The position numbers and the translations under genes are program-made. A stretch of 64,000 nt of DNA from Periglandula ipomoeae IasaF13 (taxonomy: Eukaryota > Ascomycota > Sordariomycetes > Hypocreales > Clavicipitaceae). The DNA is taken from the NCBI GenBank assembly GCA_000222875.2, contig AFRD01000064.1:1-64000 (forward strand), given 5' to 3'. This document shows, piece after piece, positions 22,980 through 35,724 of this stretch (positions are counted from its first letter, which is position 1; every line of letters begins with the position of its first letter). The notes beneath the pieces were generated by a model. It worked only from the letters and a program-made list of their open reading frames with translations, made no database searches and was not told where the DNA came from.

Positions 22980-24522
22980 GTTTTTGACACACGACGGTCG
23001 CCGTACAACTTTCTGCCTGTGAGACGATCAGAGCATGAGTCACCATACCATGTGTCTATATGCATAACATTACCTCTGGGCTCCACAAATAGATAGCTCG
23101 CTATTAGTTGCAATAAAACCACAATCTCGCGATCTGATTGACGGAGTTGTCCTGCACGAATTAACTAACGAGAAAATTCGTGACATTGGAAGAATTTAGA
23201 ATTTGAAATGAAGGACTCGCACCCAACATAGCATAAAGAATGTATTTCGTAAGACGAGTGCGTTATCCGTCACGTGAGATCGCACGTCATTCATCCGGCC
23301 AACGATAGCCGACACTGGCCGGTCCTAAAAAGGGCTGTTGGGTGAAGCCCATCCTACGATGAAGATTCTTAAACATCATGTGTACACAATTGAGGGGTTT
23401 CAGAATCACTTAGCATACAAAATTTGACCGTCTCGAGTTATAAATTTCTATGTAAGTTTGCATTTGGTTCATGGGTATATGCATCGGGGCTTTAAGATGA
23501 CTTTGAATTTCAATTATTTTAACGCATCAATCTCCTTTCTCTCAAATTGACTTGATTGGTTTAAATGAAGGGAAGAAAAAATATGTCTCTGCGTGATTCT
23601 CTAAGAGAAAGAACACATCGATTCTCTAATACGTAAAAGCATCTTATGTTCCGGGAGCTGTTCAATTGCCTCGTGGGACATTGTCAAATAATCAATGTAC
23701 GAGCACTGAGTTCGACAAGAGGGACTCCCACTCTTTGTTTTGACTTACAGGCTGTAATCGAAACAATCTGTTTTGGGCTATAAACAATGCAACGTCTTAC
23801 TAAAACATGTTGCCATGGCCGACTTATCGCGCAGTGTAGGATGTCGAAAAAGTCGCTTACAGCCAGAACGACCGAAGCAACTAATTGGCGGGAGCAATGC
23901 GCCATATGCCACTTTTGTGTCTCGTGAAGTACAATGAGAGAGATGTCTAAGTAGAGGTTTCAAGCATCGTCGCTGACGCGCGGCGAGAGGACACGACCGC
24001 TAATCGGCTCTAATCGTGCCTGCAATACGGATCCGAAAGCTCCGGTGACTCACCGTTCTTGACCTTTTGCTTCATTCTGAAACTGCACGACGATTACTAT
24101 TGTGGTGCTTTGATTCAACGGACGCGGGAAAATGCGGCAACTTAGTTGTCGAGCTAGTCCACGACCAAACGTCAATTCAGGTGCGGCCGGGCATAAGCTT
24201 TGTCGCATTACACCCGCAGTTGCTGCCTCGTCTACTTGCGAGCACTAGGACTGCGCGAATTAAATCGTGGCAGAGCTGACCAAAGTGCCAGATTTGGAAA
24301 GCACCGTAAGCAGCGAGTTCCGTTTTGACGGGTCGCGTGACAGATTCAACGGGCACAATCGGACAAGTTATCACCAAGTACGATTGACGATGTTTAAATC
24401 AGAGAGAAAGCCGCCTTCCTTTGTCATTCAGCCAGAAATTTGCTATAGCAGATATTGAAAATACTATTTGGACCTCTCCACTCTTCGTCAACTGTGTTGA
24501 TACTTTTGCGACAAAACTAAAA
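22980..24522. other. Intergenic region, AT-rich in the middle
   Basis: Head-to-head spacer between the ATP-grasp gene (minus) and the ADP/ATP carrier (plus). No gene recognised. About 23,390-23,680 is rich in A and T. A weak tRNA-Arg-like match on the minus strand near 23,210-23,290 does not fold well enough to call. Confidence 0.5.
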
Positions 24523-25913
24523 ATGGCATCCCAGGATCGCAACGTTCTTGCTACACCAGTATGTGACTTACAGCCCTACTCTTGGCAGAAGCATCCAACC
24601 AATGGCTCAAAGCCTTTGGGGTCGCTGCGTGCATATACAGTAGGAGAAAACAGGGGCTACAAATTGTATTACTGACTTTGCAAATTTTTAGTTTGTAGCC
24701 GACTTTCTAAGTCAACACTTGCCACTTGGGGCCGCGACATGCACGTTCCAATCTCCCCTCTTCATGAAGCGTCTAATAATGTGTCACAGTGGGCGGCGTC
24801 TCGGCAGCCGTGTCCAAGACAGCTTGCGCCCCAATTGAACGCGTCAAGCTTCTCATCCAGAATCAGGTCCGTGTTAACAACAACACTCGAGAGCATACAA
24901 CAACCATGCCACGCTGGGTTCTGCAAAGTGTCAGTCTAAAAGGTAGGTTACTGATTCACATTGCAAGAAAACTGACAACAGGCATAAACTTGCGGGATCC
25001 TGGCTATTGGCATGGAGCAAACTTATAGTACTGAACGATACTAATAACCCTTCACTAGGATGAGATGATCAAGTCTGGTCGCCTGGACCGCCGATATGGG
25101 GGAATCATGGACTGCTTCCGCCGTACGGTTGCCAATGAAGGAGCATTGGCTCTCTGGCGAGGCAACACTGCCAACGTAATTCGTTACTTTCCGACACAGG
25201 CGCTCAACTTCGCCTTCAAGGACAAGTACAAGAAGCTTTTCGGGTACAGAAAGGACCGCGATAGCTATCCTCTCTGGGTTTTCGGAAATGTTGCCTCTGG
25301 TGCAGTATGTTTTCCCGCCCCGCCTCATGCCTTGGCTTGCGAAGGCTGATCAGATGTATGTTAGGCTGCTGGTGCGACGGGTTTACTTTTCGTGTATTCC
25401 CTTGATTATGCCCAGACGCGATTAGCCAATGACGCCAAGAGCAGCAAAACGAATGGAAAGCCGCAGTTCAACGGGATCCTAGATGTTTACCGTAAGACTT
25501 TGGCCACTGATGGCATCGCCGGCCTCTATCGAGGGTTCATGCCATCCCTTGGCGGAATCATCGTATATCGCGGCCTCTATTTCGGTCTTTACGACACCCT
25601 CAAAGCTGTGATTCTTGTTGGGCCGCTACAGAACAATTTCGCAGCGTCGTTCCTCTTGGCCTGGTGTGTCACCACGGGCTCGAGCACGCTTGCGTATCCA
25701 TTCGATACGATTCGACGTCGTATGATGATGACTTCGGGTGAAGCTATCAAGTATAAGAATACCTTGGACGCCGCTCGTCAGATCATAGCGAAGAACGGTT
25801 TCAAAGCTCTCTTCAATGGTGCTGGAGCGAACATTCTTCGCGCCATTGCTAGTGCCGGAGTGCTTTCCATCTATGATCAGCTGCAGCTGCTTCTAGTTGG
25901 GCGCTCTGCCTAA
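24523..25913 (+). CDS. AAC: Mitochondrial ADP/ATP carrier
   Basis: Exchanges matrix ATP for cytosolic ADP across the inner mitochondrial membrane. Five exons: 24523-24558, 24692-24710, 24790-24866, 25059-25304 and 25365-25913, 308 residues, the family's usual length. The three mitochondrial-carrier repeats are visible: SKTACAPIERVKLLIQNQ, VYSLDYAQTRLANDAKSSK and LAYPFDTIRRRMMMTSGEA; the RRRMMM string is diagnostic for ADP/ATP carriers. GNTANVIRYFPTQALNFAFK and YRGLYFGLYDTLKA are the standard carrier helices. Exon 2 has only 19 bases and its donor (GTCAAC) is weak, but the frame and sequence (FVADFLMGGVSAAVSK) require it. No transit peptide is expected. No lesions, consistent with an essential role. 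Confidence 0.95.
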
Positions 25914-26870
25914 AACAGAGATATCTTTACGATTAGTAAAGGCTTGACATAAAGATTCATTTCAGACCGCAGCTGTGACTGCTTTGTGTTGGAACCCCGA
26001 AGTTAACCTAAGAGGGTGACAGTCAAGATATTTTTATTCAATCATTATTTTTGCAAGGATATGAGCCAATGTCCGCATATCGCATGTCATTTTATGCAAT
26101 ATCTCCACTAGTGCACCTGTCAGGCTGCTCACGACCCAAAGCTCAGAAAATGCGGCACATCGTGCATCACTAACGTCCATCTTTGGCGCGTGTTGGCCGA
26201 AGCGGGTGGGTAGTTACAGTTTTGATTACCAGTCAATAAAAGGCTGGAACCCCATGGGAGCCTTCTGAACTTGCAATGAGGCCCATCTGTGCCGCGCTCA
26301 GCCACGCCGTGCCGTGTTTATGCAAATGTCAGCACATCTGTCTCCACAAACCAGCTGCACTTACATTTATTTTCCATTCAATTTTGACGCTTCGACTAAC
26401 TTGCCAAGACGCGTTTGGTCCCCGTAGTCGTTTTAGTCGTGTACGAATTGAGGCTCTATGGAGCACCACCCCTTGTTCCCGTCGAGATCTCAACCGGTAT
26501 CCCTGTCTCTCACCGGTCGTTGCTGCAGATGAGTTGCAGATGAGCCAATGCAGTTGAAATTACATTGTACATATCCAATATGAGGAAAGGCGGACATGAT
26601 CCGATACTTTGTCTCGTCAGCTGCAAGTGGGCCGAACTAGCATGCACCCATTCCAACAGCCATTGCTGGCTTGTCGTCTTATAGAAAGGATCCATGTTCG
26701 TAGAGTTGAGTCTTTGATTTGGTTGTTAAAGCGACCTCCTTTGAGTCCACCATTTGCAAAATCTATTGTTGTCGCTTGAGGTCGCAAGTAGGCTCTTGGT
26801 ATCACTCCGAAATTGGACTACACACTTATCTTGCGTGTTCAACTTGATGCTCAAGCTCTAGCAGTCAATC
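25914..26870. other. Intergenic spacer
   Basis: Contains the 3' region of the carrier gene and the promoter of the next gene on the same strand. Nothing else recognised. Confidence 0.5.
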
Positions 26871-27819
26871 ATGATTCCTCGGACCGTTTTAGTTGCTGCC
26901 TTTGGCTTTGCAACGCTGACTCTCGCACAGAATCCCGACAAGCCTGCATTGAAACCAGACACGGATTGGCAGACTCGTGAGAACGGTCTCCTTCAAAATA
27001 TGCCCATCGTGAAAGGCACAGTTGACTACTGGGCAGATGAATGGATTCCTACATCTTTCAGGGACATGGCCAAGTATTATGGACTCAGTCCGTCTGATGT
27101 CAAAGTTTGGGATACGCACTACGGCGACTGCCAAGTCCCCTGGATTATGTGCCGACACAAAGATTGCCCAACATCCGAAAATGACATGGTCGACTTATTC
27201 AGCCGAGTGCCGATCAAGATGCGACAATGGGTTCGGTAAGCTACCATGTCTTTACAAGACCATAACATCACTTGTGCATACTGATCTTTGTAGACACGTC
27301 ATGTGCATGCCCAGTACTTCTGGGTACACCGCCTTAGCCAAGCCTGAAGGTGACATTATGTGGCTCAGGGAGCTATCTCTTTCAACCTTTCTCCACGAGA
27401 CCTCACATCTCGTCGACCATTTTGCATTACCTCAATACACTCAGCCATTTCACAACTCGGTGGAATGGCAAGCGAATTATTCCAGAGACATGAACACAAT
27501 CACTGAATATGGTCGTCGCAACTGGAATGAAAACTTTGCCGATACAGCTCCAGATGCTATCTACGATAAACTAGTACCTGGGGGGTTCAGGTCTATCAAT
27601 TCGAACTGGTACAAGGCCTTCTTTCAGGTGTACACTTACAAGTATTACTTGGGAAATATGCTCATTCCTAAGGGCAGACGTGACATGCATCATGCCAACT
27701 CGCCGACTGTATCCAAATTTGAAGCTCAACGCCTTGCTGGAAATCCAGGCGCTGAGCCCAAGCCCAACAAAGCAATCCCCAGTGACAGTCTTTGCGATGG
27801 CTCGACACAGAAGCGCTGA
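26871..27819 (+). CDS. Secreted Con-13-like protein with HExxH motif
   Basis: Exons 26871-27235 and 27294-27819, 296 residues. Residues 1-19 form a signal peptide (MIPRTVLVAAFGFATLTLA) with probable cleavage before QNPDKP, so the product is secreted. The body resembles fungal proteins annotated as conidiation-specific protein 13: VWDTHYGDCQVPWIMCRHKD, FSRVPIKMRQWVRHV, then LSLSTFLHETSHLVDHF, where HETSH is a zincin-type HExxH, and a downstream WNENFADTAPDAIYDKLVPG that could supply a further ligand. Cysteines suggest disulfides. A metallopeptidase activity is plausible but unproven for this family. The mRNA leader is short and the gene stands alone. No lesion. Confidence 0.8.
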
Positions 27820-28455
27820 CGATGCTTCAATTATCAAACGGAAAATTTCTGACATCACTGGCTGTCTTGAAAATTCGCTTGGGATTGAAGGAAGTGAGGA
27901 TCCATTGTGAGCAACACAGTCAAGATGTATGATTATCGACATCTTATTAGTTGGAATACATTCGCACCAGTGAGGTTATGGCTGCCGGCTTCTCCTCACT
28001 GTGGAAATATCTTCCGATAGTTTTTGGGTCCTGATGTGTTTCAACCTAAAGTTACGACGAAACTTAAGACTCCTCCATAAGGATCGTATCTATCGCATAT
28101 CTGAGCCACATGCATAGCTCATCTTCCATAAGTATTGGTTAAGTGAGCTCCAGTTTTGGAGTTGAGCGCCTGAGTTGGTCCTCCTAGAAGTCTCCATCCA
28201 AATTTTATTCTTCATTTCATCCTTTGCCAAAGTCCCAAGTATATGCAGGATTATATCATAAATGCAATTACTGTCTCACATGGCCCACGAAACTTAAGCT
28301 GCTCTGAACGAAATTGAAATTCAATACTGATATTGTTCCTATGTCCATCTAAATTTGAGCTTTAGAAGAAATGCCTTTGACTGGATACATGTAGTTCCTG
28401 AGGATACTACTCTAATACTATGAAAAGGCCTCTATAAATGATCTAAGCGCCTATT
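27820..28455. other. Convergent intergenic spacer
   Basis: Lies between the 3' ends of the secreted-protein gene (plus) and the dehydrogenase relic (minus). AT-leaning, no open frame of interest. Confidence 0.5.
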
Positions 28456-29389
28456 TTACCATGCGGTATGCCCCCCATCAATGACAAGATTATTTCCCGT
28501 CATAAAGCTACTTGCATTGCTGATGAGGAACAATGCTGCGCCTTTGAACTCACTCGTAGAAGCAAGTCTGCCCATCATATTCTCCTTCTCCCACGTTTCC
28601 TTCACCCCGGGATGTTCTTCAAAAACCTGAAGCACCGTAGGAGTCTCAATATGCCCAGGGCTAATGCAATTGACACGGATGCCTCCAGTGCCATCCTCCT
28701 GCACGGGGCTCCATTCCATAGCCAGGTTGCGAGCCAGCTGAATAAGGGCAGCTTTGGACGAGTTATATACGGACGACAGCATGCCCTTATTTGTGATGAT
28801 ACCCGACATGCTCGCGATCATAACAATACTGCCGCGGCATTTATGCTTCTTCATCGCTTTTGCTAATGCTTGTGCTGCCATGAAAACACCTGTGTAGTTT
28901 GTCCCCAGCACGCGTGCAATGTTCTCCACGGTAGTCTATTGCTGGCGTGATTTGCACGATGCCCGCCGCAGCGATGACACCGTTCAGCTGCTTGTTCTCA
29001 TCTGCGATGTCCTCGATGCGCTTTTCTAGTCTGTCGGTGTCGCAGACATCTTGTTGGATGTAGTGTAACGAACCACCCCATTCGGGAACAACACGGGCGA
29101 GTGCCTCGTCCCATTCCTCGTCGGGATGCTCTTGGATATCAAAGCACTATACTGAAGTGAGAAAATAAAAGAGTTAGCGTTAGGGTCCTCGTGAGCTTCT
29201 CATGTGGCATAACCACATAATGAGGGTCAAAAGTACCTTTCCCCCCTGCTTCTACAAGAGCTTCCGCGAGAGCCAATCTCAATCCTCTAGCACCCCCCGT
29301 GACGATGAACGTCTTGCCACGAAGGTGGAAGCAGCGAAGCGCCTACCCCCGATGGGTTCGTCTCTGGGAAGTGGCGAGGTGGCAGGCAT
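28456..29389 (-). pseudogene. Short-chain dehydrogenase/reductase relic (sorbose reductase-like)
   Basis: Classical SDR of the Sou1/NADP-mannitol dehydrogenase type with several independent lesions. The 5' end reads MPATSPLPRDEPIG, then a frame change near 29,341-29,350 leads to HLRGKTFIVTGGARGLRLA. The cofactor motif TGxxxGxG has Arg where the last Gly should be (AGA at 29,277-29,279). After an intron (29152-29236) the second exon opens with an in-frame TAG at 29,147-29,149 where a Tyr codon is expected before CFDIQEHPDEEW. Another frame shift lies near 28,927-28,936 (between PAIDY and VENIARVLG). The remaining 3' part is intact: ASMSGIITNKGMLSSVYNSS with the YxxxK pair, INCISPGHIETP-like RVNCISPGHIETP and NLVIDGGHTAW. 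This is a clear pseudogene. Confidence 0.85.
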
Positions 29390-30069
29390 TGTCAATCTAT
29401 AGTCTGAAGCTGCCAAAGAGGGTGTATGAGTGTTCGCAGATGAGGATGAAGATTGACCTCTGATTCACAAGCATCAATTAGATACAAAGATTTTGTATCT
29501 GTCGGGTCGGCGTAAATATTTCTGTACCGTGAAATCTTGAGCTTTGCAGTAATGACGTGTCCGTCTAGCGCAAAAATACCACTGCACCAAACCTCTTATA
29601 TATGCATCCAAAACTCGTCAGTTGACGTCAAGGGTGCGTCAATTGCAAGATGTCATCTGCTGGACCTACGTCAATGGGTATGTCATAGCTAAAGAAACTG
29701 GAGACATTCGTTATTTTTATGGAGCCAGTTCAATCGTGGTAGTGAAACATTATCGCTTTTGGGTGTGGGTAATTGAGTAATACAGAGGAATATATTAGCA
29801 ATATAGGCAGTCCTGTCGTTCCGGTGTTTATGATTGCGAAGCCCATAATTGAACTGGTGACAATATGTGTGACTGCCTGATATGAACAGGAATCAATTTA
29901 CGCTCTGCTTCGTCACTAACTAGAAAGGATACATTCTCTGTCTCTGAGAGTATGTCTAGAGTGCGACTGATTCCACATTTATGGCTATACACCGTGTGTA
30001 AATGAACAAATCATGTGCCGCATTGTGCACGATTCTAGTATGTCGCTATGATGAGATTGCGTTCGAAAC
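29390..30069. other. Intergenic spacer
   Basis: Sits between the upstream end of the SDR relic and the 3' end of the urea amidolyase gene. Nothing recognised. Confidence 0.5.
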
Positions 30070-33000
30070 TCAAGTGCAAAGCCAAGGCCCTGTACGCTCA
30101 AACTCAGTCGACTCAATGACGACAATGTCTTCATTGGCGCTGATGAGATCTCCTTCGGCCACCAACACGAACGCACAGCGACCAGCCACAGGACTTCGAA
30201 TCTGTACTTCCATTTTGCTCGACTCAATGCATGCCTGCTATATGCATTAGCGACAGAACCAAAAAGAGTGAGAACGAAACCAATGACAGAAATCATGTTT
30301 GCGGCTTACCAGGATATCGTCCTTTTGGACCTTGTCCCCGATCTTGACATTGACTTTGTAACACCGTCCTGGCATCACTGATTTCACATGCAATCCATCA
30401 GTCGTTGTATTGCTATAGTTGGTTGAATGTGACCGGGCTGCGAACTTTCGGAACGTAAGGTCGGCGCAATTCTTCGGCAAATGGGGTGTTTGCTATGATA
30501 CCCGCGCGGTTGCAGACGCGGGCATTGATGCCAACCTTATTCTTCTCGAGCCAAGCTTCATAATTTCTCAGGTGGAGAGTCCCATCCTCTATCCGGATTA
30601 ATTCGCTGGGTGGTCTCGAGTCCAGTTCCACCTCATCTACGGGGTAGAACCCGATTCGATCAAACAAGCGGAATGTCCACGGCGGATTATCGTCGTTCTG
30701 AGAGTTTCGGCCGTCACAGGAGGCCAGGCCATCATTCCAGATGTTCGACGTTCTCCCAACAAGTTGATATCCTCCTGGAGAGTCGGCTGCATAAATGCAC
30801 ATGTATTGTCCGCCGATGCCAATAGCTCCTCGTGGTGTAAATGAGCGAGAAGGGTTATATTTGGTGCCAAAATGACGATGTCGTGGATCGAGTGGAATCG
30901 CACAAGGTGACCCCATAAACACATCACCGAGACCTATCACAAGGTAGTCTGCGGCCAGAAGTGTCTCGAGGATGTCTTCGATGCCATTGAGCTTCTCCAA
31001 GAAAGCGATGTTACTTGGAAGCCAGGGTGCTTCATCCCGGATGGTCGCGGCATAACGCTCGACTGCCTTACGGCTAACTCGGTCGTTGAAAGCGAAAGGA
31101 AGTTTAACTGTCCTTGAGGGAACTGTGTCCAAGTCGACGCATGATTTCCAATGGTCTGCAATGCGACGCAGCATGAGCTCAGGAGAAACACCCATCTTGT
31201 ATGTGATGTGCAAGGTACAGACCCCTGGAGTCAATTCTTGTACGTCAGGGATAGGAACTATTTTGTGATGCTCACAGAATGCAAACATTTTAAAGCTCCG
31301 ACGCAGCTCAAATGATTGAACGCCTCTAAATTCGAGCAGAATGCCTCGGTCCCCTGCTTGCCGGGCAGTGATCTGGGTATTGTTAAAATTGATGTGTCCT
31401 GCGATGGCGGATTTGAGAGACAGCTGCTGTTCGCTGTCGTCGCTGTCAGCAAATATTGCGCTTGAGGGTATTGCTAAAAATTGAATTGACTGAGCAAGTA
31501 CGTTATCCATTTCTAAGGCCTTCTTGCAATCGACAACAGCGAACCGTATCTTGTCTCCCGGACGGACTTGCCCAACTTTCCAAAGATCGACTGAAGCAAC
31601 CACACAGAATANAACCCCCCCCCCCCCCCCCCCCCCCAACGGCTGGGACCATCACGACCTAGAATGACCGCCTCATCGCCGGTAAAGCTCACGCTGCCTA
31701 TGGAATATGGACTGTCATGGATGTTAGATGGGTGGAGGCCAGCTTCGCCTCCACTCGAGCGACTCCATTCAGGATGGGGGCCCCCGAGCCTTATACCGAG
31801 ACGATTGCTATTGTGATGTACCGTCCATTCGCTCGAAAACAGCTTCTCCAGTCCGTTTGGGGTGAAATAGTCAGGGGCTCCATGGGGTCCTGGAATGACG
31901 CGAATGGTCCATACAGCATTCGGCTGTCGCGAGATTGGAGCTGGCCATGCAGCCTTAGGTGTGGTGCTTGAACCATTGATTGCACTATGCAACGGAGAAG
32001 TTAGATTGACGATGTCTCGAGCCTGGAGCTTTCGGCCCTTGAAACCTCCTAGCTTGCCGATTTCGAAGGTCGCTTGACTTCCCATGGCCCACAGGACCCC
32101 AATTCCACCAAACAGTGCGATGTAAACGCGACAGCCATGCTTGACGGTGCCAATTCGCAGAGTTTGTCCTGGAAGAACTTGTAGAGCTTGATTCATATCG
32201 ACCAGCAAGCCATCGATTTCAACTGACGCCACGCCCCCCGTGACTGCGATTGTTGTTTTGCAGTGAAATCGTAGCACAGGGCCTTGGACTGTGCACTCCA
32301 GTCCTGACGTACCAAGATCGTTTCCAACCAGACGGTTGGCTAATCGGAATGAGAAGTCGTCCATTGGCCCACCGGACGGGATTCCCACGTTCCAGTAGCC
32401 AACACGACCCGGATAGTCCTGGACAGTTGTCCATGTTCCCGGCTCCAAGACCTCGAATGAGTCGGATGTCATTTGAAAGCTGTCGAGCGACTTGGTATTG
32501 TAGGATTCTTGTTCAAACATCTGAGATCGAATAATTTGTTTCAGGTATTCGAGATTGTTCTGCACACCTTCGATGGTGGTGTTATCAAGGCCTTGGCTCA
32601 ACTTGCGCAGAGCTGACTGGCGATCAGTTCCGAACGCAATGATTTTTGCTAGAAGAGGATCATATGAAAGAGTAATCTTAGTTCCCTCATCGATCCAAGT
32701 ATCGACACGCAAACCCTCCGGAAAACGAAGCTTGGAAATCTGGCCGGCACAGGGCTGGAACTGCTCGAGCGGGCTTTCAGCGTAGACACGAACCTCAATA
32801 GAAGCCCCTGATGTTTTCAAGTCTTCAGTGGAAGAAAAAAGACTGTCAAATTCTCCGCTGGCGATGTTCACCATGCACTCGACTAAATCCAGCCCGGTAA
32901 CCAACTCAGTAATTGGATGCTCGACTTGTAAGCGAGTGTTGATTTCCAAGAAATAGAAGTCTTGACTGTGAGTGTCGTAGATGAATTCGACCGTGCCAAC

Positions 33001-35724
33001 ATTGAGACACTGTACGCTGGAAGCAATGCGCACCGCCGAAGCCTTCATCTGCTTTCGTATCTCTTGAGGAACCATAATCGCAGGGCTTTCTTCCACAATC
33101 TTCTGATGTCGGCGCTGGAGGGAGCAGTCGCGCTCACCCGCAACAATGACTTTGCCTTTGCCATCCCCTGAGATCTGAACTTCAATATGCCTGGCTTTTT
33201 GTACCAAGCGCTCCAAGAAGACACCACCATTGCCAAAATTGGCTTGGGCCTGGCGCTGAACACCTTCAAATGCAGAGCGCAAGCTCATCTCATCTTCGCA
33301 TCGGCTTAGACCTATGCCGCCGCCCCCAGCTGTGCTTTTCAGCATCAAAGGGTAGCCTATCCGCGCAGCCTCTACCAGTGCATCCTCCAAACAATGCAGT
33401 AGGTCAACGCTACCCGGCACCGTTGGTACGTCCGCAGCAACGGCGATTTCTCGCGCTCGGTGTTTGAGTCCTAGATCAGACATGTGCTGCGGTTGTGGGC
33501 CGATCCAGGTCATTCCGGCTTCTTGCACTGCGTGCGCGAATTCGGGGCTTTCTGCAAGAAATCCGTAACCGGGAATGACTGCATCGACCGCAGATGATGC
33601 AGCTAGTTCGATTATTTGAGGGATATTAAGATAGGTTTCGGAAACTGAAGAGCCTGTGAGCAGGAGTGCTCTCGAAGCCTGGCAGACGTGTGTGGCATCG
33701 GCATCAATGGCGGAGTATAAAGCTACAGACTCAAGTCCCATGTTGTGAAGGGTCCGGATAATTCTCACCGCGATCTCTCCCCTGTTGGCCACGAGAACCC
33801 TTTTGATCGATTTCCGGGGATTCGAACGCGGGTTAACTTGTGGTGTGGTTATGGTCTTGCTATACGCTCTCCATCCACCAAAATTGGTGATATCTATCGC
33901 GCCTTCTAAGCCCAGGGGTTCGCAAATGAAGCCATGGACCCATGAGCCGTCACGAATCTCAACCTTCCCAATGCCCATAGGAGAAGATATTGTGGCTGTA
34001 AAATCGGCAAATGCATTGGCCGGCAGAGTCCATATCTCAACTTCTATTTCGGCTCCATCTTCATCTCCAGAGACGCGCCGTAGACCTGGCTTCGCCGGTC
34101 CATGGCCGGGCTTCAGGACGAAGAGACGATAGTGAGCTGAAATGAAAGTCGTCTTCTCCAGTACTGCGCCACGAGTTGACAAGTCTTTATTCAATGGAAA
34201 CCCCGACAAATGCGCACCCACAACAGCAATAGAGACGGTGGGGAATTCGGTGGAGGGAGATAAAGGTTTGAGAGAAGTATCATTTTCTGTCCTTTGGATC
34301 CCAGTAGCACCCAGAAGCCTACGCTCTCCGGAGAACCATTGCCGCGCCCATGCTAGCAGCAGAGGCTCTTGCCATCGGTTGGCAATGAGAGTAATACCAA
34401 AGGGCAGGCTGTCAGATGTGAATCCAGCAGGAATGGACAGCGCTGACCAATCCAGGAAGTTCACGAAATTTGTATATGTCCCCATCTTGGAGTTCTCATC
34501 CACAGGATTACGCAACATGTCCTCCATCGTCGGCGACGTGGGTGTCGTGGGTACAAATAGACCATCAAATTGGGCGAGATCAAGCTCAATTTGGCGCGTC
34601 AAATGCTGTCGCAAGTATTCGGATTCGAAGAAATCTGCGGCACTAAATCTTTCGGCTGACTTGATGATGCCGCGAACGACGGGATCCATGTCTTCGGGTG
34701 CCGACTGTTGGATGAACGTTCGAATAGCCTGGTATCTTTCTGCAACCCAAGGCCCACCATATAGGAGTTGTGCAAGTTCAAACAGACGAGTGAAATCGAT
34801 AGGTGTTAGCTTCCACCCGAGGGCTTTGGCCTTCTCTAGAGCTGCCTGGTAGGCAGGAGGGTTTCCGATGTTACCATACCAATCGGGATTAGAGCAGACA
34901 GCCAGTGAAGGGAACCTCGTGATTGCTCTGCACACAAACTCTGGTATCTCCAAGGGGCGTTGTTCAATTTCTTGAGGTCGACGTCGAGAGTAGGGGTCTT
35001 GGGGATCATATCTCTCACAGATGGAAAGGACATCCTCCGCATCCTGAACAGTGAGCGCAAAAATCGACACACAGTCGAGTGTGCGACAAGCAGGCACAAC
35101 GCCTCTCGCACTGAGGGAACCACGGGTAGGTTTAAGTCCCACAACGTTATTCAGGCCGGCAGGGACCCTTCCAGACCCAGCTGTATCGGTTCCCAATGAG
35201 AATGGTACGATGCCCTTGGCTACTACCACCGCACTTCCAGAGCTTGAGCCGCCACTGACGCGGGAAGAATCGAAGGAGTTGGGCACAGCACAGGGAGATC
35301 TTGATCCATTGAGGCCGGTGGCAAATTGATCCAAGTTCGTCTTGCCGATGAGGATGGCTCCGGCCGTCCGGAGCGCCTCCACCAATGGCGCATCTTGAGA
35401 TGCTTGATAGGCAAAGGCCGGACACGCGGCTGTAGTTTCAAATCCTTCGGCGTCGATGTTATCTTTGACAACAAAAGGAACACCGTATAATGGAAGAGAT
35501 GCAGCTTCTGAGCCTTTTTGCTGCAGTGTTGCCCACTGATCTTCTATCTGCTGCTTGGTGGATAGGGATATCCAAGCATGAGAAGCCTGATTGTCCTGAG
35601 CCTGTTCATCAATCAGAGCACAGAGTCGATTTAGTCTATTCCCGGCGGCTTGTGCGGCCTTCCAGTCAGAGATTGAGAGAAGGGCATCTGTTTCGACCTG
35701 CTCAAGGGGCTGGTCGACTGTCAT
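30070..35724 (-). pseudogene. DUR1,2: Urea amidolyase (allophanate hydrolase-urea carboxylase fusion), reading frame interrupted
   Basis: Biotin-dependent enzyme that carboxylates urea to allophanate and hydrolyses it to ammonia and CO2 in the cytosol. The order is the fungal fusion: amidase domain first (Lys87 in PFVVKDNIDAEG, GGSSSGSA at 158-165, nucleophile Ser near 184 in TDTAGSGRVPAG), allophanate hydrolase C-domain, biotin carboxylase (RVLVANRGEIAVRIIRT, MLKSTAGGGGIGLSR, FYFLEINTRLQVEHP), KipI/KipA-like domains, and a biotin carrier domain in the last exons (intron 30235-30309). The biotin-site region reads CIESSKMEVQIRSPVAGR, with Ser rather than Met before the Lys. The frame breaks twice: at a 23-base C run with an N (31,612-31,637), probably an assembly artefact, and by one base near 30,415-30,421 in the linker before GLHVKSVMPGRCYK. 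The amidase half and biotin carboxylase are uninterrupted. Confidence 0.9.
31612..31637. repeat. 23-base C homopolymer beside an ambiguous base
   Basis: One N at 31,612, then AA and an unbroken run of C from 31,615 to 31,637. It lies inside a conserved segment of the urea amidolyase (between GDEAVILGRDGPS and FCVVASVDLWKVGQ), where relatives have only a few residues that are not poly-Gly. Most likely a gap-filling or base-calling artefact; true length unknown. Confidence 0.9.

Noticed and set aside
23205..23295. tRNA-Arg-like sequence on the minus strand (GGATAACGC block and a T-arm-like GGGTGCGAGTCC)
   Set aside because: The T stem and acceptor stem do not pair and the anticodon stem is poor; at best a decayed tRNA or chance match.
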